Positions 35,263 to 47,188 of a DNA stretch of 64,000 nt are shown piece by piece. The DNA lies in NCBI GenBank assembly GCA_023014335.1, contig JAECYW010000017.1, positions 992,001 to 1,056,000 on the forward strand, given 5' to 3'. The DNA is from Galerina marginata (lineage: Eukaryota; Basidiomycota; Agaricomycetes; Agaricales; Galerinaceae). Numbering within the stretch: position 1 is the stretch's first letter; every line of letters begins with the position of its first letter. Under the pieces are notes generated by a model. That model did not search any database and was not told where the DNA came from. It saw only the letters and a list, made by a program, of their open reading frames with translations. A program made the position numbers and the translations under genes.

Positions 35263-36799
35263 ATGACACCCAGGGAAGCAGGGGTAATCCTGGCCAGCCA
35301 GACCGAAGTCACGGTGGATATATCTAGAATCGAAGCCAGCGATAGCGTGCAGAGTCACCTTTCTAGCACAACTTCGTCCAAGCGACTCAGGCTCCCACCT
35401 AGCAACGCTCTGGATACCTCTGGGAAGGCCACTAATCTGGACGCTCTCAATGTACAACCCGAGCGTTTCTCTCAAATGAAGCAAATCACTGGCCTCGCAC
35501 AGACATTGTTGTTTCCCGATTGTCCGGGTGCACTCTTACCCACAACTGCCCGTTTGACACGCGTGGAGCGCTCCTGGGCGAAACTTATCGCGAAATGTGC
35601 ATTCTTCTTATACTGCGCACTGAGTTGCTTGATAGCGAGTGTCCAATTCTATGTGAGCATATCCGAACCGTGGGGGATGGATAGAGTGCGAGGTCCTCCA
35701 GAAGGTGACATTGATTCGAAGTATTACTTGCGCTTACTGATTCCAACAGGTAGTATACCGGAGATAAACAAGAGCTTGGCAAAGTATTTGACGAAATCAT
35801 CGGCCATGTCTTCAGCGGTCTTCGAGCCTTTTGTGATGAAAAACGAAAAGTCGTATTCCAACGTGACTATATGCGCCTGGCTGCCAGGTTCCAAAATACA
35901 TCTCCTCGAGAATTGGACACGTGTTTCGCAAGGTAATATCGGCGTAGATCAAAGGGAGTCCTCGTGTGCTGATTGAGCAATGCATCAGCGTCTCTATCTT
36001 TTGTAATCACCACAAGTGCGGTTTTAGATTCTGCGCAACACAAACGCTTGCTAGAGGAAATACGACAACGAGTTCCTCCACCATCCGTCTCAAGAGTGTC
36101 CATTCACTTACTCCATGTCAAAGAAACCGGTGTCGGATCACCGAACCTATACCTCAATCTAGCGAGACTCCTCGCATTCACGGACTGGACCTTGATTTTC
36201 CCAGGAGAGCTTAATGACCCATTTCCTCCTTGGTTGCAGGACGTAATCTCTTCAATAGACTTGGAAGCAAAAACCGGAGCGTACTTGCTAATAGCTGGGG
36301 CCTATAAATACAAATATCCATTCCCGGCCTTATCACCTCTTTTGTTACGGAAAGACCGAGATTTTTGGTGTACTGAGCGATTTTTTGCAGGAGTGTCTCG
36401 GGCAACCGATTGGGACGAATGTCTCTGGCAGCTTTACCTAGAGATGACGGGGGAAATCGTCCTTCTGGATGTGCCGAGTGATGTCAAAATACTGTCAGTG
36501 GGGGACAAGGCTTCCGCCTCTGAGGTCTGTCTCTCTTCTGACAATCGACTCCATCGACACCAGCCAGACTGATGGGTTGATAGGGAGTAATTCGTCAACG
36601 CTTGACGGCCAGGTTTCGCGCCGAAATGTGCGATACGTTTATCAAGCAGATCTCAGGCGTCTATCCGCGGACGAGGCACAGAAATAGGGAGCTTGAGTGG
36701 GCAAAGGCTTTCTGTGATAAGGTCGGTCTTTTTTCTTCTTGGAGAGGCGACCACTCTGTGAATCTTTTATAGACCGCGAATCGGAAACTGGGCCGGTGA
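35263..36799 (+). CDS. Type II membrane glycosyltransferase, LARGE/GT49-like
   Basis: A cytosolic N terminus (MTPREAGVILASQTEVTVDI) is followed by one transmembrane segment (about 35590-35670, FFLYCALSCLIASVQFYVSI) and a lumenal domain. The lumenal part contains SFVITTSAVLDSAQHKRLLE, SIHLLHVKETGVGSPNLYLN, FTDWTLIFPGEL and DFWCTERFFAGVSRATDWDE. This pattern resembles the LARGE/B4GAT1-type GT49 fold used to extend glycans on wall or secretory glycoproteins. I cannot place a DxD motif with certainty. Introns lie near 35932-35990 and 36523-36584, and a last short one near 36719-36770 leads to TANRKLGR. The start is the first ATG consistent with a short cytosolic tail. Confidence 0.7.
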
Positions 36800-36805
36800 A
36801 GATAT

Positions 36806-39800
36806 TCACATGTCGACCCCCATCAGTCTTGCCTCCATTTCTTCTTCATCGATTATGTTTTCTTCTTCCGGGTCTGTTTGGAATGCCGCATATACGCTGT
36901 CACCTTCTGGACCATCAACGACAACATCCAGTATTTCTCTGGCAATGTCTGGAAAGGTGGTAACCTGAGAATGGCAAGTCACTTAATAAAATTGGAACAC
37001 CCACCAGCGAGATACTCGAGTTCTTGGCGCTTTTCTGAGTCAATCCAACTAGGTGGATCGCAGTAGCTCAATCTCCCAAACGTCACCACAAATATATGGC
37101 TTATGCTGTTAAAGGGACGAAGAGGTGCATGTTGGAGCTTATATCGGAGGTTAAGGCATGGGTCAGTCCCAAATATAAGATGGTAAAGTAAGAATGTGCT
37201 CTGGTTGAGAGCCTGGATGAAACTGGGAACGTCAGGAGGATGATTCCCGGGGCCATAAGCGGCATCACTTACGAAGCCGCGGTTTCTGGAGATGACACAA
37301 GTGATTCATGATCCTCCCATAAAGGGGTCGTTAGTTGGGATATGTGCAATACCAAGGACGGAATCAGGGCGTAGGAGCCTATAAGGATGTCACAGGCGTC
37401 TGGATGTGCAATAGATAGCTGTGCAAAGAAGGTTAGGATATAGATTTTGAAATTCTGCCATAAGGAATTTCATTAGAAAGTGAACGTTCAAGCGAAATCA
37501 TAGATCTACCTGCACTGGTGCCTGTTTTGAATCGATCAGGTGCGAGCACAATCGCTCAATGAAAGGAGGTTTTATCAGGTCTACTTCAGAATGATTTGGA
37601 AGGTCTAGAAGTGCTTTGAACAAGTCATGGTCTACGATTCAAAACATGTTGTTACACTTTCCAGAAAGAAAGGCGAGATAAAGACGCACGAGTCGATAAG
37701 AGGACGAGAAGCAATGATGATCGTTCCAGCAACCACGGTGGCTGAGAGGCATGTAACAACAGCATGAAAACTCCTCGGTTTCGTGCGAGAGCCTCGATCC
37801 TAATGATATTTAGTAACAATAAAATGAGAAACCAGGACTGAACTTACTGATGCATCGATTCTGGCGGTATCCGGAAACAAAGCGTTTCAAGGAGGGACAG
37901 AGCATCGGTGGCGAACTCATCGCGGTGTATATGGGTTTTCGTCGGTTCTAAGTGTTCCAAGATAACTTTGCAGATAACATCTATTACGGATGCACTTTCT
38001 TTGTCTTTCAAAGAAAGGCGCGTAGACAGCAAGATAGATTGAAACTGTAGGCAAGGACACTGCGAGTGTCTGCAGTAAGTTAAGTGATATGGCGGATAGT
38101 TGAAGCTGAGTTAAGGATCAATTGGTTATCTATGTTCAGAACGAGGCGATGAGTTACCTGCTGGGATGTGCCTAGGGTAACCAAAAGCGACAGGAATGAG
38201 TGGCATACAACACGGATCGACTCTTCGTATTCATCAGGTTTTGCAGAATTGGCGATAACCCCCAGTATTTGTGCACAGGAAGCTGAATAGTCATTCGCGC
38301 TGTGCACATATTGTGATGAACCTAAGAGTCTTTGGATGGTGATTTGCCCAGTTGATGGATGCGAATGAGTCAAAATGATACGACAAAGCTAATTGCACTA
38401 ATCAGTTTTGTAACAGAACGGCATTTTGGGATGTCAGACCTCTGCTTTCCAGTTGATTGACACGAACACTTCAATTTCTTCCGCAAGTGGTTCTTCATCG
38501 CTCTCTATTACAACATCCATATTCTCACTCTTCACTTGGGAGGGGTCGTGGACAGAAGAACCACTGGCGAAGGCCATGGGATTCGGATCTTGCGGCAGTG
38601 TTTGGTTTCGTAAAAGTGAGACTGGGATTGAGATGGGCCTGGAACATGTTGAGTGTATGGAGCTTGTGATAATCCGCCGCCAGAAAGTGAAAAATCTTGG
38701 TTTGCTTTTCCTTTTCCTTTGTCCCGTTTAGAAGGAGATCGCAAAAGTGGGGAAGATTCGAAAGCATTTTCAAAGCCAGGAAGCCTGGCCACCTTCCTGG
38801 TTTGTTTACTTGGAGATGATTTTAAATCATGTGATATACGGGACGGTCTGACTGGAGTTTCGTTTAACATCGTTCGAGAGGTTTGGGCTTGGGATGGCCC
38901 TCGATTCCATGCGCTCATTGTATCAGGCACTGCGAGAGGAGTTGACGGAAAATCTCGAACAGCTTTCCTTGCGCGAACAGATGCAGGTGGCTTTCGAATA
39001 GACGACTCGAGCTCTTGTTGCTTGTTTACGGTAATCAAAATACAAACCAATGTCAAATGAAAATTTCCCTCACCTTGAAAATAAACTGGGTTCGGAGTCG
39101 TTCCATCTCATCCTTCATCTCCTTCTGCATCTGTGCTTGTTTCTGCTCAGCTTTTTCTCTTTCGGCCTTCACTTGCAATAGTTGAGCGGCATGGTTTTGA
39201 GACGTCTGTAAACAATGATTAGGAAATACGATGAAGGCAGTGATTGTGTTACATGCTTTTTCGATGCTCTTCCTTAGGATGCTGACTTCTCCCTCTTTCG
39301 CTAATTTGAGGTCAACGGCGTCTTTCAACGCAGATTGTATCTTGGCATTTTCCTTCTGCAGCTGAACATAGATTTAGAATTTTTGAGGCCTTCATAAATC
39401 AGATTCTGAAGCCAACCTCGTCCAACTTCCTCTGGCAGTTCCGGCATTTGAACTTCCGTATTGTGCGCAGTATTCTGGCGAACCAAGGACGGAGTGCGCC
39501 TGATTCCTTGTATCCGTGTTTTGAAAGGATTGTCTCTGTCGAGTATTGACAGGAAAGTTTTGCCCAGAGCCGTTCAGGCGAGATCCTGACGCCTGTGCAG
39601 AAGGGATGTTTCGGGTTAGTGCACTGTTCGCTTGGCCAAAGTTCACCGAAAGGCCCATAGGACGCGAAGGTTGTTCAGATCTAGTTTTTGTGGCAGGGAA
39701 CTTTGAAATTGGTGCATGGGTGAGGTCCACTTGGTATCCTATCGCATAAGAACCATCACCGTGAAGAGATATTTCAGGTAAATCGTCATAACTTGTCCAC

Positions 39801-40007
39801 AAGAGCAACATTGGCGCCGATTCCAGGTGCCCATCCCGTACTGGTTTTATGTCGCTTGTTGATTGGCTCTTCTGGAGCACTTGGTATATTTGACGCCGTG
39901 GTGACATTGCTCTCTTGAAAGTATTTCTGTTCCTGCTGGTCGAGGGCTGCCAAAGTTTGGTCATCAAAAACAATATCATCGACGATATAGTCGTCTGAAT
40001 CGTCCAT
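36806..40007 (-). CDS. ATRIP/Rad26/UvsD-like DNA damage checkpoint protein
   Basis: The acidic amphipathic N terminus (DDYIVDDIVFDDQTLAALDQ) resembles the RPA-binding checkpoint-recruitment motif of ATRIP. A disordered linker leads to a coiled coil (LQKENAKIQSALKDAVDLKL), then a second linker with basic Ser/Pro clusters. A C-terminal helical repeat region follows, with segments such as RIEALARNRGVFMLLLHASQ and NFKIYILTFFAQLSIAHPDA, ending EEEMEARLMGVDM. The partner kinase is ATR/Mec1. At least eight introns fit in the 3' half. Single-base frame changes are suspected near 39565 and 38624-38626 (a run of three G). Confidence rests on architecture, since sequence conservation in this family is low. 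Confidence 0.68.
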
Positions 40008-40053
40008 CTGGTCCGTTCCAGGGGTTTATGACGAAAATAGTAGTGGAGGCAGC

Positions 40054-43000
40054 ATGGGTAGATTTACTGCAACCGAGAGGCGCGTACTTGAGTACCAGCG
40101 TCAACTGCCTTATGTAAGACAAGGGCGTTGAAATGATATCGGCGCTGTTCTAAATCCTATGCACCTCTGCTACTAACATCGTCGTACAGATGGATTCAAA
40201 TACCACTGGTGCACCAAAGTTGGACGACGAGAGGGCCCGTCATGCAAAGCGAGTTAAACTCAAGCAGCTCAACATAACGCCGATTGTGCAAGGTGGATTA
40301 GTACTCATAAACCGTACTTGCAGTCATTGAGCTATTTTCTAGAAACTTCAAAGCTTGATTCTTCTTTAAAGCGTCATACTGCTCTCATCAAACGCATTCG
40401 GCAGTCTATGGCCGCTGATAATCGAGAACAAATCATGAAGGACATTGAATCACTGACATTGGAAAAATACGTGGACGAGTTAGCAGGCGGTGTTCTTGAA
40501 GGCCTGGCACGATGCAAGACTGAAAAAGATGTCTGGGGCGCGGTGGAGGTCCTTATAGTTTAACTCTCTGTTGTCAAGTTACTTACGTATCATAGGTTAT
40601 ATCTGCCTTGCACCAGCGGTTTTCAAAAACGTTCACTCCCGCTCTGATGTTGAATCTCTCTGGGGCCATCAGTGCCCCCTCTCGCGCGTCATTGGCAGCT
40701 TTGACTCCCGAACAGCGGGAGAAAGAGGATTCCACGCGTGTCACACGGCAGCGTCCTATAGTCCGAGTTTGCTCAGAGTTAGCCCTAGTGGGTATCATCA
40801 AGGATGCTCCTGACAGAAGCGGTGCAGAATGGATTATGAAAGCCTTAAAAGATCTCGTAAGTCGACCCAAACAAATCTCTATAAGCCCCTCTGCTAACCG
40901 TCTATAGCTGTCAAATGACCCTAGTTTATCTTCCTTGCCTTTGCTTACAACTTTCTTGAAATCGTATTCAAGGCCCTTTCTTGGGATAACTCCGCCTAGT
41001 CCTTCAAAGCAAATAGCATCCGATGCGGAGCCCGGCAGCCTATCTACCAATGTTCACGAAGAAGAAGGAAACTCACAATTTCCGCCAATACTGAAAGAAG
41101 AAGACGAGTTGGTAGAACAAGACATCCGTGATCGATTCAAACGCATGTGCGAAGGTTATTTTGACAATGTCTGCAAGAAGCTAGTCATTGAACACAAAGT
41201 GTGACACTAGTCGAGCTATTCCATGACCAGGCTGACTTGTTTGTTTCAGCGTCTTCAAGAACAGGACAAAAGAAACCATGAAGCATATATCCGGTCCGGA
41301 GAGATTTTTGAAGATCGCCAACAAGCATATGAAAAGATGACGAAAAGTTATGAAAAGCTATTAGCGAGTTGTCAATCGTTAGTTAACAACTTACTGGGGG
41401 CTTGTTGATCTTTCTTACTTTCCCCACAGATTATCCGAGTTACTCTATCTTCCTCTCCCAGCATTGCCCACAGCTTCCCAGAAATCTGATTCTATTCTCA
41501 TTGGGTCTAATACTGGACAATTAACGGTGACGCCGAAGAAATTGTGACGACAGGTGGAAAATGGGAAGACGAGGAAGAAAGGCGCTTTTATGAAGATATA
41601 CAAGACTTGAAAGACTTCGTTCCGAGTAGTGTTCTCGGGGTTGAAAGTGAAACGGGAGAGGAAGATAGCAAGGAAGTTGAACGAGAACGAGCCGAGAGAG
41701 AGAAAGTAGAAGTCAGAAAGCTTGAAGAAGAATTGGAAAAGTTAAGTGGGGCTGAAGGACAGGTCGGTAGCGATCCGGTTAGCCTCGAAGACTACCAGGA
41801 AGAGTACGTACTTTCACTCAGCTCAAACCTATCCTAAAGGTCGTTCAGTGTGCCGACTCCTACACCTGGAACTCCGAAAGCGCATACACCACCGTTATCG
41901 CCCCAATTAGCGCCTCAAGGGCCCTCTCAACTTTTGACGGCGCTCCTTATCCGGCTTCCAGATGCCACAAATCGAGCACTGATCGATCAAGCTGCTATTG
42001 ATTTCGCTTTCTTAAATTCCAAAGCTGCACGGAAGAGACTTATCCGGGTAAGCGGGAATTGGACATCGAGGGCGGATGCTCGCTCATATGAATACAGTTC
42101 ATGACCCAAGTGCAAAAAAGCAGGACCGACCTCCTTCCCCACTACGCTCGGCTCGTTGCGACATTAAACAAGTATATGCCCGATATTGGCTCCGAAGTGG
42201 TCGCCTCCGTAAGTATGCTGCAAATCATGGTCCATCTGAAGCTAAGATCTTCAACAGCTGGATGAAGAATTCCGCTACCTACAAAGAAAAAAGAATGTCG
42301 TCAAAGAATTGGCGGAAGTCAGATTGAAGGTAACATTTCAGCCTGTCGTACTTGAGATTAGAATTAACTTCTCCTCAGAATATCATTTTTCTATCAAATT
42401 TGACGAAATTCCGAGTGGTTCCTGCTCATGTCATCCTTCACATGTTTAAAGTCTGTTTAGATGACTTCTCTGGAACCAATGTGGAAAACATTGCTCTTCT
42501 CTTGGAAGGATGTGGTAGATTCTTGCTCAGGAATGAAGAGACATCAGAAAGATTTGGCACCATGGTAGGTGTCTTGAACCGAACCGAAAAAAGTGACACG
42601 AAGCTATACATCCTCTCTAGCTCGAGCTCATGCGTCGAAAGCAAAGTATGCAACATTTTGACCAGCGTCAGCTTCTCCTTCTGGAAAATGCATACTACCA
42701 AGTACGATGCATTCACGTCTTTGGTACACTGCCTGCTAACCTGGCCAACAGTGTAACCCGCCTGAGAGGGCACCTCGACAGGAGAAAGTCCGCACTCCTA
42801 TGGAGTTGTTTATCCGCCATTTGATCTACGACGTCTTGGCGAAGAAGACAATTGACAAAGTTCTCAAACTTCTCCGAAAACTGGACTGGGAAAATGACGA
42901 GGTCAAACGATATCTGCACAAGGTCTTCACAAAGCCATGGAAGATCAAATACGGCAATATCGGACTTTTGGCCATGTTGACTTATGACCTCCAAAGGTAC

Positions 43001-44488
43001 CGACCCGCATTTGCCATTGCTGTTGTCGACCAAGTACTGGAGGATGTACGAAGGGGGCTTGAGCAAAATGTTTACAGCACCAATCAAAGGAGATTGGCAA
43101 CAACGAAATATCTCGGAGAGTTATATATCTATCGCTTGCTCAGCTCGGGTATTGTTTTCGACACATTGTGGTCCCTTGTAACGTTTGGACATCGTGAGTT
43201 TTAGCCATTTATTTGTGTATCGTTTTAATTTTAATTTCTAGCGGATGGGCGACCATTACCAAACCAGTTGATACCTTTAGATATGCCCGACGACTTCTTT
43301 AGAGTCCGTCTGGTGTGCGTGCTGTTGGACACTTGTGGAATGTGCTTCGATCGCGGAAACCAGAAAAAGAAACTTGACTATTTTTTGACATTTTTCCAGG
43401 TAAGACTTATAGTATTGTCGATCCACGAGTGACGTTGAATTCCGATATAGTATTACATCATCTGCAAAGAACCCCTTCCTATGGACGTGGATTTCATGTT
43501 AACTGATTCTCTTGAGGTATTTCTTTCCCTGCTGGCAAGGTCACGCCAACCGACATTACCGCTCTTAGGCCGTGAGACCAAAATTAGAGATCGCAAAGAC
43601 ACTTGAACAAGCGGCGACAGCTGTGGACGAAATGTTCAATTCAGCGTATCAAGCAACGGGTTCGTCGTGTCTGCACATTCTTCTTCGCCATGTTTTATAT
43701 CTAGCAACAGCGGACGATAGTGGCGATGACAGCGACGAAGAAGGTGAAAGGAGGGAAGAGAATGATCGTGAAGAAGATGATGCGGAAGATTCGGGTGAAC
43801 CTGACTCTCCGGTATGCCCTTGTACTGTTTTCGTCTTCGTATTCGCGTTTTTATTATCGGGCATGTTCGTTAGATTGGAGAACGTGCCCCGTCTCCAGAG
43901 CAAGAGGTTGTTCTCTCTGCCAGTAATAGCCTACAAGAACATCTTGGTCCATCGGAAGAGGCTGAAGCCGAGTTTGCGAAAGAACTTGCAAAGCTAGTTA
44001 CTGACACTTCAACCGAGTCTCGAAAGGTAGACAAGAAAACCGCGCTTGCCCTCTGGGATTCTGCTGTACTACCTCCAAACATTCGCAAGAAACGGACAGA
44101 CGAAAGAGAGGACGAAGTTGACGAAGGGGAAGTCAATGGACCCGGTACCATGTCATTCACAGTTATCACCAAGAAGGGAAACAAGCAACAAGTAGGCATG
44201 ATTCGCTTTATTCCTACTGGGATCAACTTACAAAGGCTTTCTTAGACACGACAAATAGCCGTTCCGTCGGCATCCGCGTTGGCCGTCCATACAAGGTCAG
44301 CTCAGTTGCAAGACAAAGTTGAGCAGCAGCACTTGAAGCGGTTGGTGCTGAATTACGAGCAAAGAGAAGAAGCGGAAGAATTAAAGGGTATGCGTTCGCT
44401 CCTCCAATTTCGAATGAAACTAACGATATCCCAAGCGCTGGAAGCTCGGAACCGTGCAGGGGCCATCAAAATTCGATATGTGGGATAA
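40054..44488 (+). CDS. UPF2: UPF2/NMD2 nonsense-mediated decay factor with MIF4G domains
   Basis: Conserved MIF4G blocks are visible: LKRHTALIKRIRQSMAADNR, EWIMKALKDLLSNDP, GGKWEDEEERRFYEDIQDLK, TPMELFIRHLIYDVLAKKTI and PLPNQLIPLDMPDDFFRVRL. A strongly acidic segment (about 43700-43810) and the C-terminal Upf1-binding part ending GAIKIRYVG follow. UPF2 bridges UPF1 and UPF3 in mRNA surveillance. A strong intron (GTAAGACA to TACAG, branch TACTAAC) ends just before ATGGATTC at 40190. The ATG at 40054 is in frame across that intron and is my preferred start; 40190 is the alternative. One base appears to be missing near 41528, before GDAEEIVTTGG. Confidence 0.92.
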
Positions 44489-44979
44489 CAATTGTTGCTC
44501 GGATTCTCGACAGCCTTAAACACTTGTGACGGCGGCTCACCACTACCCCTATCGGAATGATTCCCGCCCTTGCTAGTCCACCAGCAAGTGCGCGTACGTC
44601 GGCTTTATAGCTTGCCTGCTTGCATCGGCCTTGCTCTTTAAGATCCTTATCCTTGTGGCTACACAACGTGTGCGACATCTGGGCGATGTGTCATAGACTA
44701 GTACCAGGTATGATGAAGGGACGAGGAAGCACTATTTACATACCGTGTCGTCCACCATCTGAATCTGATTTTCCTGTGTACTCTATACATACTCTGGGAA
44801 GATATTCCAGACTTCAACAAGTCTCGCATTTAGCCCAATTAGGATAAGGCATCATTGCGCCACAAAAGCAATTGAATCCACAAGCACAATCTGTAATTAA
44901 ATGTCATGCGCGTCCTAGACCTGAGACTGGGATAACTCAAACCCTATCTCACTTTGGCCAGCAGCCAGCGTAGACTCCA
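44489..44979. other. Intergenic spacer, UPF2 3' end and kinase promoter
   Basis: About 490 bp between two plus-strand genes, holding the UPF2 3' UTR and the upstream region of the CAMKK-like gene. No coding signal is seen. Confidence 0.5.
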
Positions 44980-46593
44980 ATGCAATCGTCGCAAGGACTT
45001 GGAGATGGATATGAATCCTTTCCTGATTTGCCTCCATTCGATCCGCAAGAGCCAGTTCGAACCACAACAGTCCTGGAGCATAGTTCAAGTCGACGACGGA
45101 GACTCAATCAGTATATACGTGGCGAGAAGGTTGGGAAGGGAAAACATGGGGATGTCTACGTCTGTCGAACAGAGGAAGCGGGTGGCTACTACATGGCATG
45201 TGTATCTTTTGTTTAGGTCTATTCTTCTTTCCTTGACGCGTGCTTCACCAGGCAGTGAAAGCTGTTCGAAGAACCAACCCTCGCGATAAAATGAAGCTTC
45301 TAAGACGAAATTATCAGCAAGAGAGCCACGATGGTCAACCGCTTGTTAACAGCACGATGAATAGTATTCGGAAGGAAATCGCTGTCATGAGGAAATGTCG
45401 CCACGCGAACATAGTTCGACTTGTTGAGGTGATCGATGATCCTCGAGACGAAAAGATTTATATAAGTGAGTACGTTCAAGGACTTTATTGAACTTGGAAA
45501 CAATCCTGAGTTTTCTCGGCCACTTTCCAGTCATGGAATTGCTGTCAGGAGGACCAGTCGAATGGTCGGATGATGAGCATCATCCGATTCTCATGATACA
45601 ACAGACGCGACGCATTATAAGAGACACAGTCTTGGGCTTGGAATACCGTGCGTGCATATTATATTAAATAGATTTACTATATAACTCGTATCTCCTCAGT
45701 TCATCACGAAGGCATCATTCACCGGGATATAAAACCTGCCAATATATTGTATACCAGAGACCGTCGAACTGTCAAGATTATCGATTTCGGCGTTGCTCAT
45801 TATATACCAACAACGTCAAAGTCCAGGCAAGGCAAAGCTAAAGCAGTTGAACAAGACCTTCGAGATGATTCGTATGGCATCGACTCTACCCTCTTCCCAA
45901 AATCCGACTTGCGAAAGAGAGCCGGAACACCGTCATTCCTCGCGCCAGAGGTCGTTTGGGTCTCTCCTGAGGGATTGGACATTTCACCTTCGCCTTCATA
46001 TGACGATATTTCCCCAGGACTTGAAGATTCTAGTTCTTATCAGACTGCTACAACTCTTAGTACGCCCACCCCAAGACAACGACCTCCAATCACAAAATCT
46101 ATCGACGTCTGGTCACTGGGAGTAACATTTTACTGCCTTCTTTTCGGCCATACACCATTTACAGTCCCCATATCAGCGAACGAAAATGTTCATCACAGTG
46201 AATTTGTACTTTACAATCAAATTCTCTCAACCGATTGGCCTGTAGACGATTATATGGGGGCTGATCACATTTTCACTGGTGGACGGCATCCGCCAGTGTC
46301 GGACTCCGAGAGCTACAGTATTATTCAACTGTTGGAACGTATGCTTCAGAAAAATCCGAAACACCGAATTGACTTGCTGGAGCTCAAGGTTAGGAGTTGT
46401 ATTTGAGGGTTCCATCAATTTGCTCATGTGTCTGACCTAGGCGCACCCCTGGTTACTGAAAGACGTCGAGAATCCTAAGGAATGGTTAAGAATTACCTCA
46501 CCAGGACCTATGGGTGAGACCACAAAACCTGTTTCAAACTGGGTAAAAACTGCCAGTAAGAAGTTCTTGAAGCTCATCCCTGGTAACCGCTGA
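44980..46593 (+). CDS. CAMKK/ELM-type serine/threonine protein kinase
   Basis: The catalytic motifs are all present: GEKVGKGKHGDVYVCR (glycine loop), VKAVRR (lysine), RKEIAVMRKCRHANIVRLVE (helix C), IIHRDIKPANILY (catalytic loop), IIDFGVAHYI (DFG), GTPSFLAPEVV (APE) and DVWSLGVTFYCLLFGHTPF. This set matches upstream kinases that activate SNF1/AMPK (S. pombe Ssp1, yeast Sak1/Elm1/Tos3), so it is probably part of glucose or calcium signalling. A Ser/Asp-rich insert follows the APE motif (EVVWVSPEGLDISPSPSYDD), longer than in the family core. Five introns fit, the last at 46390-46440, giving AHPWLLKDVENPKEWLRIT and an ending KKFLKLIPGNR. Confidence 0.88.
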
Positions 46594-47188
46594 AGACATA
46601 CGAAATCGAAACTCACGGTTTTTTGCAATTCGGAACTCTTCTGGGAGCATCATATTTATGCGACCTGTATCTTATGCACGGAATCTACGTCTGTGTATGA
46701 TGCTCGAAGCATTCCTGCAGCATGGCGCTTACATAGCACAGACAATATCCCCCCCCCGAAAACCTATAGGCCTCTACAAGCTCTGGTACAGGTATAACGT
46801 CACAATTCGATGACGAGGAGACGGGTTCACGAACAACATTGAGGACTATTCAACTAGAGATTCTAAGTCCACAAGCTTTATCAGATCTATCGGACTTTAC
46901 TACCTTATTTACGACGGATTTTCAAGAATTCCTCTTTCTTAATCTTAGATGAAACTTGTATATTTAAAAAAAATTCTTTTAAGAATTGTTGCTCATGGCA
47001 ACATTGAACAGACGCGTTTGGGTCATATGACACTACACGATCTGTCCCGTGACCCTCGGATTTTGAGAACACGACGATCTTTGATCCAGGTAGCTTAGGT
47101 TGCTGGCATTTAGTATTCGTTCCTTGACTTGACAAACGACTACGGCTCTACCTACTTGTCTTCAACACATTAACAGTTTCTGTTCAAC
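46594..47188. other. Intergenic spacer upstream of SND1
   Basis: About 600 bp containing the kinase 3' end, a run of nine C at 46749-46757, AT-rich stretches with A runs near 46965, and the promoter of SND1. No supported gene. Confidence 0.5.
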
